Counted from the first letter of the stretch, positions 32,883-43,843 are shown. The stretch is 64,000 nt of DNA from Lactarius indigo (GCA_025766275.1 JAFKAC010000027.1:682001-746000), one strand, 5' to 3'. Numbers and translations: made by a program. The notes: generated from the letters alone by a model not told the origin.

Positions 32883-35656
32883 GCAGTGGAAAGGCTGCGG
32901 TGGACGACCTTCTCCCGTACCCTCGGCATTTGGTTCACGTGTTGAAGGGCCTGTGATGGCTGGGTCCATATCAGTGGCCGATAGTAACGGGGATTGCGGT
33001 GGGGTATCTAAGGTGGCCATGGTGTTTGCGTGGATTGAGTGAATCGCCGAGGGGGAACCAAGGGCGTCGTTTTCATTGCGTGGGCCAAGCTTCAGGCCGC
33101 CATCGTCCTCGATAGCAGCATGCAGATCAGGTGCAGAGACTGGCCCTGTCAAAGCACTGGTAGTAGGCATTATTTCTAAGCGATGACATTTTGTGTAAGA
33201 AGGCGAGGGGTCAGATCGAGCCATGGGCAAGTGTGAAGATAGCGACAAACCTAGAGGAAGTGTATTGTCGAGAATTGGACAAGAAGCTGAAGGGTGGTTT
33301 GACAGATCAGAAGGCGCCAGGAGGTCTGCGTTATGCTGGAGGGTAACAGCAGCCGATGGTGAGGTAGAGGAACGAAGAGGGGTAGATGTCGAGGTTACGG
33401 AAGTAGGGTAGGGTATTATTCCACCAGTGGTGACAAACGCATCAGCGGCCGCTGGATCTGGTGCGGTGGCAGGAGATGAGAGGCTTTCGGTGTTTGCCTG
33501 ATGAGTGGTCTGGGGGTGGAAGTCGTCAAGGGGTATATCTGTGAGGCTTTCGACGACGTTTGGTGGGGCAGGTGCGGACGAGGGAGGCACATCAGGGCTG
33601 GTAAGGAGAGCAGGGAGCGGTGCGTCATTATCATGCAGGACGGCCGGAGCTGAGGTTGTGAAGTCAGTCTCATGGATATGACCAACGATGTTGCACCGTG
33701 GATACGAGCTTAGGTTGTATAGAACGTCATCATAATCATCCGTGAAGGCGGAGAATTGTGTTGGGGCAGCATCGGTACCTTCATGAAGAGCGATGTAGAC
33801 CTTCCGAATTGGTTTGAGGATCCATGTCACCATCCGCCGATCACCGTCATTCTGCGCTTTGAGAACGATTTTATTCCAGAGTGCACAGAACTCGTGCTGC
33901 AGATTGGGTGACGTATCTTGCAATCGATTTCAGAAGCTTCCCTTAAAACGGATGAGAACCAGAGACTTTGCCAGGAAGGTTTCCCGAACTGGCTAAATTG
34001 GTGGCGAGTGATGCAAATCAAGCTTGTGAGTGACAAGCTACGGTCTGTGGCGTAGCGTCGGAGGTCAGCTTCTAAAAATCCCAGTTTATTGGGGGCAGAA
34101 GTAAGCCAAGAGTCGTCGCCGCGATGCGCTTCTGCAATAAGACAGGTGAACATGGCCTCTCCAAGTAATTCAGCTCGTTGGTCTCGACCACTGCGCCAGC
34201 CTCTCATGACACGGATGAATTCGGTGGTTTGCAGTCCCCTAAGTTGATTCGAGGAAATGACTATGCGGAGGATTTCCCAGAATGCATAGGGAAGTTGCAG
34301 TGGATCAAGGGCTTTCACGCAGATCATGGCCCGGTGGTTTTTGACAGGCCCGGGAAGTAAATCGGATGAGAAAGTGCGGCGAAAGAATCCTATCAATGCA
34401 TCAGAAAGCTTGTCTTTGTCCTCTTCGGTGAGACTGGGCAGAGGATCGCCGACCACCTTGGAGCTGCGGATGCCGGGTAAGCCGGAAAAGAAGCGCTCCA
34501 GTTCGTGATCTTCGTCCAGACAGTCAAACGTCCACATGAAGGCGCGGGTGTCGAGTTCTGGTCGGGACCTCAGAGCACTCTCCTCAGCTTTCCTCTGGAC
34601 GCCTTTTACGACCAAAAGGTTCCTGATTCCCGGAGCAACCAGACGACCATAGCGAACCCAAAACTTGACCGACAAGATGATCCCCCGACAAATCTTAAAG
34701 GTGACATTTGGTATCACACAAACAGTGAACCACACAGAGGATGAAAGTGATGTGTAGTATGGGCTATCGTGACGAAAGATTGGCATCAATGTCATACATC
34801 CGTACACAGCCGTGCAAAGGCCGACCCATGACAATACCAACTTGAAGATCGTGATATAGACGTTGGATAGGAACACGACCAGGCCGGCGAAGAACAGGAA
34901 CAGGGAAATGTGGAGTAGAGCCGGCAACGTTTCGACCACCCATGGGAGGAGACACTTCTCAACTCCCTCGGCAAAAAACGCACGAATTCGTGCTCGCTTG
35001 TGTGGACTGTAACGCGTCTGAGTGACCTTGAAATATCTTCGTGCCCATTGCTGCAACAACGTCGCGAGCAGAGCACAGGTAAGACTGATCACCAAGCTCA
35101 TGAACCAAAGTAAGTTCACCCAAATTGCGTAGTTTGGTGGAGAGAACGGGGGAGGGGAAGCGGGGAGGGAAGTCGAGATATTGGGGTTGACGGTAGTCTG
35201 GTAGATATTTGCGAGGTAGAAATTGGAGGTGTCCTGTGGGTTCGGTCGAATATCCTGAATGGAGACTGAGATCAAGGATGCGACAGCAGCGGAGAATAAA
35301 CCGGTCTATGACAATTGGGTCAATGAAGCACCAGATTAAAAGATAAATAGACGCACAAATATGAGGATCCCGTCTGCATCTGCTTTCCAGTTCTCGGCCA
35401 TCTTCTTGTCCTCTTCTGTCGCCATTTCCATATACATGGAGAAAATAGGCCCGGAGCCATCGACGAAATTAGATGCAGCGTGCGATGCTTGATTTTGTCC
35501 CGGCTGAGGGTGCTGGTGACCTATGTTGACGACAGGCAGCCAGGCCGCAGGCTAGGTGAGAACGGGGAAGATAGAGTCAGGCAGAAATTTAGTACCTTCA
35601 CCAAACCCGGGCCCTGTGCCAGGTATATTAGTAGCCTCATGAGGAACTGGGGGCAT
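32865..35656 (-). pseudogene. DUF6535 copy 8: full-length but frameshifted
   Basis: Exons 35,656-35,596, 35,520-35,357 and 35,305-32,865 follow the family pattern (introns 75 and 51 nt). The start is MPPVPHEATN. The core, five hydrophobic segments and helical middle are open until about 33,925. There TTGCAATCGATT stands where copy 5 has TTGCACATCGATT. Loss of one base shifts the frame, and the reading ends after KRRMTVIGGW (33,827). The second half (352 codons, 33,923-32,865) is open in the shifted frame and ends RCSYDIV. Everything else is well preserved, so inactivation is recent, or the base is a sequencing error. The 5' exons resemble copy 1, not its segmental partner copy 5. Confidence 0.88.
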
Positions 35657-36021
35657 TGAGGACAATGACCTGGGTCGATTTTAGAGAGTACAATGAAGTA
35701 GGGTAGAACGGATTAGGGCCAGAGCGACGTATCCGGCCGTTGAGCACAGCATCAAGAGCACAGCATCACAAGGCGACACTAGGCTCAACCGAACCGCAAG
35801 CGCCGGATTCTCTACGCGTGGTTGTTGCGAAATATGCAAGGAAATATACTTCATTTCTCATATTGTGTGCTTTTGAGTCTCTGAATTTCATGACAACAAA
35901 GGGGTCAGCGTTCCGCAAGTAAAGACTAGAGAAGGATTGTCGAAAAATGACGAATAAAATACAGTGTTTTATTTGGACGGAATATCGATTAGCGCTGAAC
36001 TCGAACCGAATCTGTGATGTA

Positions 36022-36747
36022 CTATCATTCCCACACCTCTGCAAAAAAATGGTAATCTTTTTTTGTAGCTTCAACAAAACATCATAGCTACTTCATTCTG
36101 TACATAGTAATAGATATGTTTATATCCCACCAGAATCATATTTTTATTTATTTGTTTCTGAATCCATTCAATGTGGAGCAATGAGTACCACCTCTGCAAC
36201 TTTTGGTCACACTTTGTCACTGTGGCAGCAGACTAGCAGCAGGCAGAGTGGTCGGCATTTGGCAAAAGTGGCAATGCGAGTCAGTCCGAGCATGCCATAA
36301 AAGTTCCCTGTGCCGAAGGTGCCGTTTTGTGCCTAAAGAGGAGTTCCAATTGCTTGCTGAATTGGGTCACGTTTTGTCACCTTTCCATGGTCTTTGGTGA
36401 GTTTTTTGTCTCCAGCTTGATCGCCTCCATTTTGACTCTAAACTTTGTAGAGTCACTGTAGTAATGGATAGTAACATCACAGTGAGGCGAGGTCCCGTAG
36501 GAATGTTGGGATCGGTCAGATCTGGGGGGGTATGGACACTTTTGAGACCACCCCATTACCTTTGTCGATTTTTAATGACCACGATTTTTCTCTGATCCTC
36601 AGTATACTGTGTGATCTTGTATCTACATATGTTAGAGAATATAGTGTATTTTTTTTGGGGAGAAAGGAAACCGGGAAAGTACTGATCTACTATGATCTTT
36701 CGGAATTTGCAGATATGGGTACATTTGCAGAGGTGTGGGAACGATAG
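36022..36747. mobile_element. 726-bp non-autonomous DNA element with 24-bp inverted ends and TA target duplication
   Basis: The first 24 bases (36,022-36,045, starting CTATCATTCCCACACC) are the reverse complement of the last 24 (36,724-36,747, ending GGTGTGGGAACGATAG) with one mismatch. A TA dinucleotide flanks each end (36,020-36,021; 36,748-36,749). The interior is AT-rich, carries a further partial copy of the end motif (CCACCTCTGCAA, about 36,189) and has no transposase-like frame. It interrupts the 5' flank shared with DUF6535 copy 1. TA duplication suggests Tc1/mariner-type mobilisation; the element resembles a MITE. Confidence 0.82.
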
Positions 36748-36839
36748 TAGTAACATCTCACCCTTCTCTCGGTCCGATCATACAGTATCGGACCAATTGA
36801 ACGCTTCTCGTCTCCAATAACAATTCTGTATACTTGCTA

Positions 36840-37930
36840 TTTCCAAGCGGGTCGTACCGAGATGTTCCAAGAAAGCTCGAGAGTCAGGCGATGGGTTGGA
36901 CACATTGCAGGTCTCCAGTGCCGTCGCCGAGAAGCTGCTTGAGGTGTGGGAGATCACACCCTCAGGGAATTTTTTTGGGAGCGCTTTGCGACATCTTTTC
37001 TGAAGCGGGGGAGCCGTCCTCTGCCTCTCTCTCCACTCCACCTGCTGATGCACCTTGCTTTCCGTGTAGACCCGTGCAAATACAACTTACAGTATTCGAT
37101 GCAATCGCCACTGCCCTGTCCGACCCCGACTTGGACCCTCTCCTCAAACTCGAGGTGGTCTCTACGCAAGTGCACTTGCTCTCCACGCTCCTCCGGATAT
37201 TTCCGGATGGCGGGCTGGACGACATACAACCGAGAATACAGCACATGTTTGCGACCCGAGCAGAGCGCTCAGTGCTGGATCACTTATGGTGAGCCTTCTC
37301 TCCGCCCCCCACCAAATTCTTTTCCTTCCTTTCTTCATTCACACTACCGAATAAAAAGTAGTTCGCGCCGGCTTTCTCAACGCCAAGCATCCGCAGGCGA
37401 ATTTGGTCCGTAGTAGTGAGCACTGTTGGTCATGGGCCTCGTTAGTTAGGCTGTCTGGCTCATGTGTGTGCTCGTCATCATCGTCTTCTCCCAGCACCGT
37501 AACGGGGCAGTCACTGCGTCAGTAGTGAAGCAGTTTGAGACCCTTGTGGTGGAATGTCCACGTCGGTCTCAAATGTGCACAAAGATCTGTCATTCTTGAC
37601 GGCGACGGCGGCAGTATTCATCTCGGCCATACACCATGTATACGTCTACTACTCACCGATTTGTCACTGTAATTCACACACTCTACCGTAATGTCCTTGT
37701 CCCCGGTATTGGAATGGCTCCATGGTATCGACTCTGCAAGATGCCCGACGTTTCTCTCAACAAGAGACCCAAGCAACTAGTTTTTGCAAACACTCTCGAA
37801 GCTGAGAAGAAGATGGAGATGGCTGCCCGGGTGCCCGGAGAGGTTTCCTTGTCACTTCCATCTACGCTCATCGCCCACAGTGGTCAAGAGGAACCTTAAG
37901 ACTCACTCACATTTCCCGTGCTACTCTGCT
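36840..37930 (+). pseudogene. Partner-family gene, best-preserved copy (unidentified)
   Basis: Longest readable stretches of this family: EKLLEVWEITPSGNFFGS (about 36,930), LRHLFSEAGEP (about 36,985, in another frame), FDAIATALSDPDLDPLLKLE through GLDDIQPRIQHMFATRAERS to a Trp codon (37,096-37,292), and a C-terminal part YRNVLVPGIGMAPWYRLCKM through NKRPKQLVFANTLEAEKKME, ending SGQEEP-stop at 37,899. Helix-rich leucine-heptad-like composition in the middle suggests a helical repeat protein, which is only an impression. A putative intron follows 37,292. Frame breaks near 36,985 and about 37,400-37,640 argue for a pseudogene. Confidence 0.45.
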
Positions 37931-37935
37931 TTACA

Positions 37936-38087
37936 TGCATTTTGCCACGGTCCTGTAGGGAATAATAAACTGGTATGTACAGAAGTTGAGAACAGGTATT
38001 GAATAGTATCGGCGGCGGTATCGAGATCTCAACAGAATATATACCCGATCGCGCACGCACATCTGAGCGTCACGTTAAACCCGTGTG
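37936..38087. repeat. Conserved ~150-bp 3' module, copy h
   Basis: CATTTTGCCACGGTCC ... GGAATAATAAACTGGTATG ... TCGCGCACGCACATCTGAGCG ... CACGTTAAACCC, lacking the final ATATCATAC. It is the most diverged copy, next to the DUF6535 relic at 38,075-38,725. Confidence 0.55.
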
Positions 38088-38725
38088 AAGGGTGCAGAAG
38101 ATGATCGATGATTGCCTGGACACTCCGCACCAAGAAAGCACCACGAAGGACATACGATGGCTACGTTAGTAATTGACATTGATGACGGAGACTGGTAGAA
38201 GATCCGATGCAGCCATACTATTTTCCCGAATCGCTGAAGAAGGTCGAGAGCGTTGTCCATTTCTGCAATGCAACCTTCGCATCGCCCTGCAACGGCGCTC
38301 GGATCAGGTGCAGAAGACAGCCATGGACGAGATGGGCCGAGAGAAGCGGGAGGCAGCAACGACGAACGAAATTCTGGTGAAGATGCGTGATCAGACCCAG
38401 TCACAGGAGAGTTTAAAGACGGCTGTGGGCTTGTAAAGGACACATCGAATAGGACCTGAATGGGAGAAGGTAGCGATGGAACGTCTAAATCACCCGAAGA
38501 ACTGATGCCCAGCGAGAGTAATCTGTAGTAACGGCTCTAGGACGACGATTGCGGACCTAAAAATAGAATCATGAACGGACCTGAGTGTAGACGAGCGCTA
38601 TATCCCAAAGACAATGACCCACACCAGTGATGAAGGCGATGTATAGCATGGGGTATCATGACGAAAGATAGGAATGAATGTGATGCATCTGTACAGGGCC
38701 GCTGAGGCACGACCGTGATGGACAA
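38075..38725 (-). pseudogene. DUF6535 copy 9: relic with internal deletion
   Basis: The right part (about 38,725-38,575) reads YRCITFIPIFRHDTP-type sequence, the family's fourth hydrophobic segment and loop, ending VWVIVFGI. It then jumps directly to tail sequence (38,443-38,075: NSPVTGSDHASSPEFRSSLL, AIVCPSW). The whole helical middle and the N-terminal exons are missing. To the right it meets the unrelated relic at 38,726-39,570. Confidence 0.75.
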
Positions 38726-39570
38726 CGACAGGGGTGGGACACCAGGTGACCCTTCAAACAATGCCGCCTTCCCGCCGCCATGGCATCGTGGCATCGCATT
38801 GCTCTGGCTCATTTTGTGCTCTCGCATAGTACGTGGTGCCGAAAGACGGAAATCTATCCCGTTGCCGCCACTCGATCTCACCTCCCCGTTCGCACCTGCC
38901 TGGGAAGGCTTGTATGTCCGCAGTACCTGAGGGCACTCATCAGATGGGCTGTCTAGCAGACCAAGGCACTTCTTCTCTGCCTTGGCAAATTTTTCCGTAG
39001 TTTCAAAGTTGAACGACTACCGGTCGTGAATAGCGGTGGGTTGGTAAAGTGGCAAAGCGACGTCGAAACGGTATTCGGTGCCGCTGAAAGAGACGAGGAA
39101 GTGAGGTTCATGGGTTTGGACTAAGTGGTGTGCCATGTCTAAGCTTAGTCGTAGGTCCTCCGGCGTAGGCGCCTGCCTGTAGGGGTCGTCACTATGCACC
39201 TGGTGAGGAGTGCGCCCACGTACGATCTCTAATTCCCAATCCTCTTGCTGGAAAAGCGTCGGGAAGGTACTTCCCTCGTAGTGTCGATATGCGATAGGTT
39301 CAGGGACATTGTATTCCCGAATCGCGGGCGGTGAGGTGACAGGGGGGACAGAAACGGACCCCTGATGGGCACGCGATAGATGCAAGGTCATGTCTACATT
39401 GAGGGTACGCTGGCATTCATGAGCGTCAGGGTCTATTGCACTGAAGGGAAGGGAAATAGTTGGGGACCTTCAAGCTGTGACTTCGGTGTCACTGTCCCGA
39501 GATGAACTGCGATATCGTTTTGGGGAGCTGTCACAGCCGCTGTAGATCGACCTTGGGGAGGAGGACATGG
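38726..39570 (-). pseudogene. Relic of an unidentified gene or mobile-element ORF with two in-frame stops
   Basis: From an ATG near 39,568 (MSSSPRSIYSGCDSSPKRYR) a minus-strand frame continues with a TGA near 39,474 and a TAG at 39,017 to about 38,726. The middle part (39,391-39,017) is 124 codons with REYNVPEPIAYRHYEGSTFP and DLRLSLDMAHHLVQTHEPHF. After the TAG the same frame still looks coding (FNFETTEKFAKAEKKCLGLL). It interrupts the DUF6535 relic next to it, suggesting arrival with a mobile element. No family recognised. Confidence 0.5.
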
Positions 39571-39789
39571 GAAAATTATTGGTTGAAGCCGTTAGGACGA
39601 CAGAGTCGAAAACCTGTTTTTACATGAGAAAGATAACCTCGAAGATAAATCGCTATGCACCAGTGGATACAAATAGAACACCGAGAATAAGAGATGGTTA
39701 GAGCATCGACAACAGTCAGATGTGGGCGCAAGATTGAGAAAGATAAAGAAAAGCATTGGTTCTTATGGAAATAATAGGGAGACTTGGCC

Positions 39790-40565
39790 CTTGGCGAAGT
39801 TCTGTTCCACGAGATTTACCGAATTGAGTTCATAAGAGATGAACGTAAGAACGATATACACTATACACTATTCCTGCTTCAAGTTGAACATTCCGACATT
39901 GCACGTGACCGCGAGACCACTCATCTACTTGACAAACGTCTCCAATCCGCTCCAACGACAACCTGCTGTCCGTCTTCCGGGTCTACAACGCGCTCCCAGA
40001 TCTCTCCAGCACAAACGACGGGCTTCACATACTGCGGGTCTTCTGCGCCGATGTCGAGAAGTATCTAAAGGAATCTGAGTTCATGCCCTCGGAGAAGAGC
40101 GCCGCTTGTCCACGCGTTTTCCAAAGTGGGGCAGCAGTACGGTCTCTGCTTCTCTTCATGCTTCACCAGCTGATGCTTTCTTTCCGTGCAGAGACCTCGC
40201 ATCGCAACGACACAGCCCGCCGTGATTGATGTGATCACCGCGGCCCTGTCCACCTGACAATCTTCGACTTTGTTTTGGTCTTCGAGCTTGAAGCTCGATG
40301 TTGTCCCTCGCTGCGCATGGGCACCCATTGTTTGCACATCTCTGGATATTCCTAAGTGGTGGCCTTGAGGACCTGCACACCTGGCATCGTACACACATAG
40401 GCGCTACGTAGGAACATGGTACGTGTCCCTGGAGCCCATCTCTCTTTGACGCCCAGCTCTCCAACGACAGCGCATGCGCGCAGAGGCCTCAGCGTCATTT
40501 CCTGGTACGCTCACTGGCCCACTTAAGAGGATTATCGAGACTCCTCACAACTCTCCGTTCGACCA
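39790..40565 (+). pseudogene. Partner-family gene remnant upstream of DUF6535 copy 9
   Basis: A plus-strand frame around 39,945-40,085 reads NDNLLSVFRVYNALPDLSST and ILRVFCADVEKYLKES. This matches the HDDLPSVSR ... LQVFRTDVEI part of the 17.2-kb and 30.2-kb remnants. Later pieces match the 37.1-kb block in changing frames. This shows that the 17-kb and 37-kb remnants belong to one family. Confidence 0.45.
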
Positions 40566-40569
40566 AGTT

Positions 40570-40737
40570 TACACATTTCGCCACGTATTTTCACCATGTA
40601 GTAGGGAGTATATACACAGGATAGGAAAAGTATTGAATAGTATCAGTGATGGTGATATTGGGAGCCTTATGGGAATATATACCCTAAATTCCACACAGTC
40701 ATAAAAGAGATCGGGGGACGTTAAACAATATCATACG
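40570..40737. repeat. Conserved ~150-bp 3' module, copy i
   Basis: TTACACATTTCGCCACGTA ... GGAGTATATACACAGGATAGG ... GGGACGTTAAACAATATCATAC, overlapping the stop of DUF6535 copy 10. Confidence 0.7.
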
Positions 40738-43497
40738 AGCAACGGAAAGGCTGTGGTGGACGACCTCCTGTACGCTCGGCATTCGGTTCATGTGGTGAAG
40801 GGCCAGCAACAGCTGGGTCCATGCCAGTGACTGATGGTGACAGGGATTGAGGTGAGGTATCTACGGTAGCCACAGCGTTTGCGTGGATTGAGCCAATCGT
40901 CGAGGGGGAGTCAAGAGCGTCATTTTCATTGAGTGGAACAAGCGTCGAGCTATCATCATCCTCGGCAGCAGCATGCAGATCAGGTACAGAGGCCAGCCTG
41001 GTCGAAGCGCTGGAAGCAGTATCAACTATTGGCAAGCGATGGAATTCCGGGAAAGATGGGGAGGGGTCAGATTGAGTCATGGGCGAGTGTGGAGACAATG
41101 ACAAACCTGTAGGAAGCGTATTGTGGAGAATTGGATGAGAAGCTGAAGATGGGTGGTTTGGTGGACCGAAAGGTGCCATGAAGTCCGCGTGGTGCGGAAG
41201 GGTAACAGCAGCGGGTGGGGAGGTAGAGGAAAGAGGAGGGGTAGATGTCGAAGTTGCAAAAGTAGAGCGGGATATTATCCTACCAGGGGTGATGAACGTA
41301 TCAGCGGTCACTGGATCTGGTGAGGTGACAGGACATGAGAGGTTTTCGGTGTTCGTTCGATGAGTGGTCTGGGGGTGGAAGTCGTCAAGCAGTATATCCG
41401 GGAGGCTTTCGAAGACGTGGGGTGGGGCAGGTGCGGACGAGGGAGGCACATCAGGGCTGGTAAGGGGAGCAGGGAACGGTGCATCATTATCGTGCAAGAC
41501 AGCCTGAGCCGAGGTAATGGGGGTAGAGTCTTGAATATGGCTAACAACGTCGCACCGTGGATACGAGCGTGGGTCCCACAGAATGTCATCATAATAGCCG
41601 CAGGCGGAGAATTGTGTTGGGGCAGAATCGGTACCTTCATGAAGAGCGATGTAGACCTTCCGAATCGGTCTGAGGATAACTGCCGCCATCCGCCGATTGC
41701 CTTCATTCTGCGCTTTGAGAACGATTTGATTCCAGAGTGCGCAGAACTCGTGCTGCAGATCAGGTGACGTATCTTGCGCATTGAATATTGAAGCTTTCTC
41801 TAGAACATCTGAGAACCAGTAATATGGCCAGGATGGTTTCCCGAACTGGTTAAATTGGTGGCGAGTGATGCAAGTGAAGCTTGTGAGTGACAAGCTGCTG
41901 TCTGTGGCGTAGCGTCGGAGGTCAGCTTCTGGGATTCCCAGTTTATTGGGGGCGGAAATAAGCCAAGAGCGGTCGCGGCGTTGCGCTTCTGCAATAAGAA
42001 AGGTGAACATGGCCTCTCCAAGTAATGCAGTTTCTCGGTCTCCACCACTGCACCAACCTCGCATGACACGGATAAATTCGGCGGTTTGCAGTCCCTTATG
42101 TTGATCCTCAGAAATGACTCCGCCGATGATATTCTGGAATGCATAGGGAAAATACAACGGGTCAAGGGCTTTCGCGCAGATCATGGCCCGGCGGTTTTTG
42201 ACAGGCTCGGGAAGCAAATCGGATGAGAAAGTGCGTTCAAAAAATCCTATCAATGCAAAGGAAATCTTGTCTTTGTCCTCTTTGGTGAGACTGGGCAGAG
42301 GATCTTTGACCACCTTGGAGCTGCGGATGCCAGGTAAGCCGGAAAAGAAGCGCTCCAGTTCGTGATCTTCATCCAGACAGTCGAACGTCCACATAAAGGC
42401 GCGCGGGTCTAGTTCTGGTCCGGACCTCAGAGCAGTTTCCTCGGCTATCTCCTGGATGCCTTCTACAACCAAAGGGTTCCTGAGTTCCGAAACGACCAGA
42501 CGGCAATCCCAAACCAACTTGTAGATCCCATAACAAATTTGAAGGGTGACAGTTACTATCACGCAAAAAATGAACCACGCAGAGGATGAAAGTGATGTGT
42601 AGTATGGGCTATCGGAACGAAAGGTTGGCATCAATGTGATGCATCCGTACACAGCCGTGCAAAGGCTGACCCATGACAACACCAACTTGAAAATCGTGAT
42701 ATAAACGTTGGATAGAAACACGACCAGGCCGGCGAAGAACAGGAAAAGGGAAATGTGGAGTAGAGCCGGCAATGTTTCGACCACCCATGGGAGGAGACAC
42801 TTCTCAACCCCCTCGGCAAAGAACGAACGAATTCGTGCTCGCTTTTCTGGACTGTATCGTGTCTGAGTGACCTTGAGATATCTTCGTGCCCATTGCTGCA
42901 CCAACGTCGCGAGTAGGGCACAGGTAAGACTGATGACCAAGCTCATGAACCAAAGTGAGTTCACCCAAATTGCGTAGTTTGGTGGAGAGAAAGGGGGAGG
43001 GGAAGCGGGGAGGGAAGCCGAGATATTGGGGTTGACAGTGGTCTGGTAGATATTTGCGAGGTAGAAATTGGAGGTGTCCTGTGGGTTCGGTCGAATATCC
43101 TGAATGGAGACTGATATCAAGGATGCGACAGCAGCAGAGAATAAACCGGTCTATGATATTTGGGTCAGTATGAAGCACCAGATTAAAAGACAGAGACGCA
43201 CAAATATGAGGACCCCCTCGGCATCCGCTTTCCAGTTCTCGGCCATCTTCTTGTCCTCTTCTGTCGCCAGTTCCATGTACATCGAGAATATGGGCCCAGA
43301 ACTATCGACGAAATTAGATACATCATGCGATGCTTGATTCTGTGCCGATGGAGGTGGGTACTGATAGTCGCCTATTTTGGCGGAAGTGAGGTAAGAACTT
43401 TGGTGAGAACGGTAAGGATAGAGTCATGTGGGAGAACGGTACCTTCACCAAGTCCTGTGTTGGGTACGTTGTTGGCCTCGTCAGGAGCTCGGGACAT
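40721..43497 (-). CDS. DUF6535 domain membrane protein, copy 10 (intact, 884 aa)
   Basis: Exons 43,497-43,443, 43,371-43,202 and 43,150-40,721 join in frame (introns 71 and 51 nt). The start MSRAPDEANN and exons 1-2 are nearly identical to copy 5. Core features: IFSMYMELATEEDKKMAENW, TGLFSAAVAS, CALLATLVQQWARRYLKVTQ, RIRSFFAEGVEKCLLPWVVE, FMWTFDCLDEDHELERFFSG and RSYPRC. The segment after the fifth hydrophobic stretch (TVTLQICYGIYKLVWDCRLV) is unlike its relatives. The P/S/T-rich tail ends RCSYDIV. It is the outermost (right-hand) member of the array. Confidence 0.9.
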
Positions 43498-43843
43498 TAC
43501 AGTGAAGATTGTGGTGTGTCAATTGTTGTGGATGTAGGGTAAGGTGAGGTAGAACACTTGTGGAATGGTCAGAGCGACTGCCCTTAGCCCGGCATGCAGC
43601 ACACACGGGGCAATACCAGTTTGATCGAACCGCAAGCGCATGGATCATCGGTTTGTCGCAAGGCATGTCGTTGAAAAATGGGCTACAGTTCTCGTATTAA
43701 TGCTTTCATACAATCTTTTGAATTGCGTGGTAGAATAAATGCAAGGCGAAGACCTCTCCCGCCTGTAAGTAGAGTGTCCTATCAAAAATTGCGGAGGATT
43801 ATTGATTAGTGCTGAATTCAAACCAATTTACATAACCCTACAC
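43498..43843 (-). promoter_or_regulatory. Probable promoter of DUF6535 copy 10
   Basis: Near-identical to 22,621-22,972 upstream of copy 5. Similarity ends abruptly at CCCTACACC. Confidence 0.45.

Noticed and set aside
7655..40737. Regularly recurring ~150-bp blocks considered as a satellite or CRISPR-like array
   Set aside because: Spacing follows the gene units (several kb) and there are no short unique spacers; the blocks belong to the 3' ends of duplicated genes in a eukaryote.
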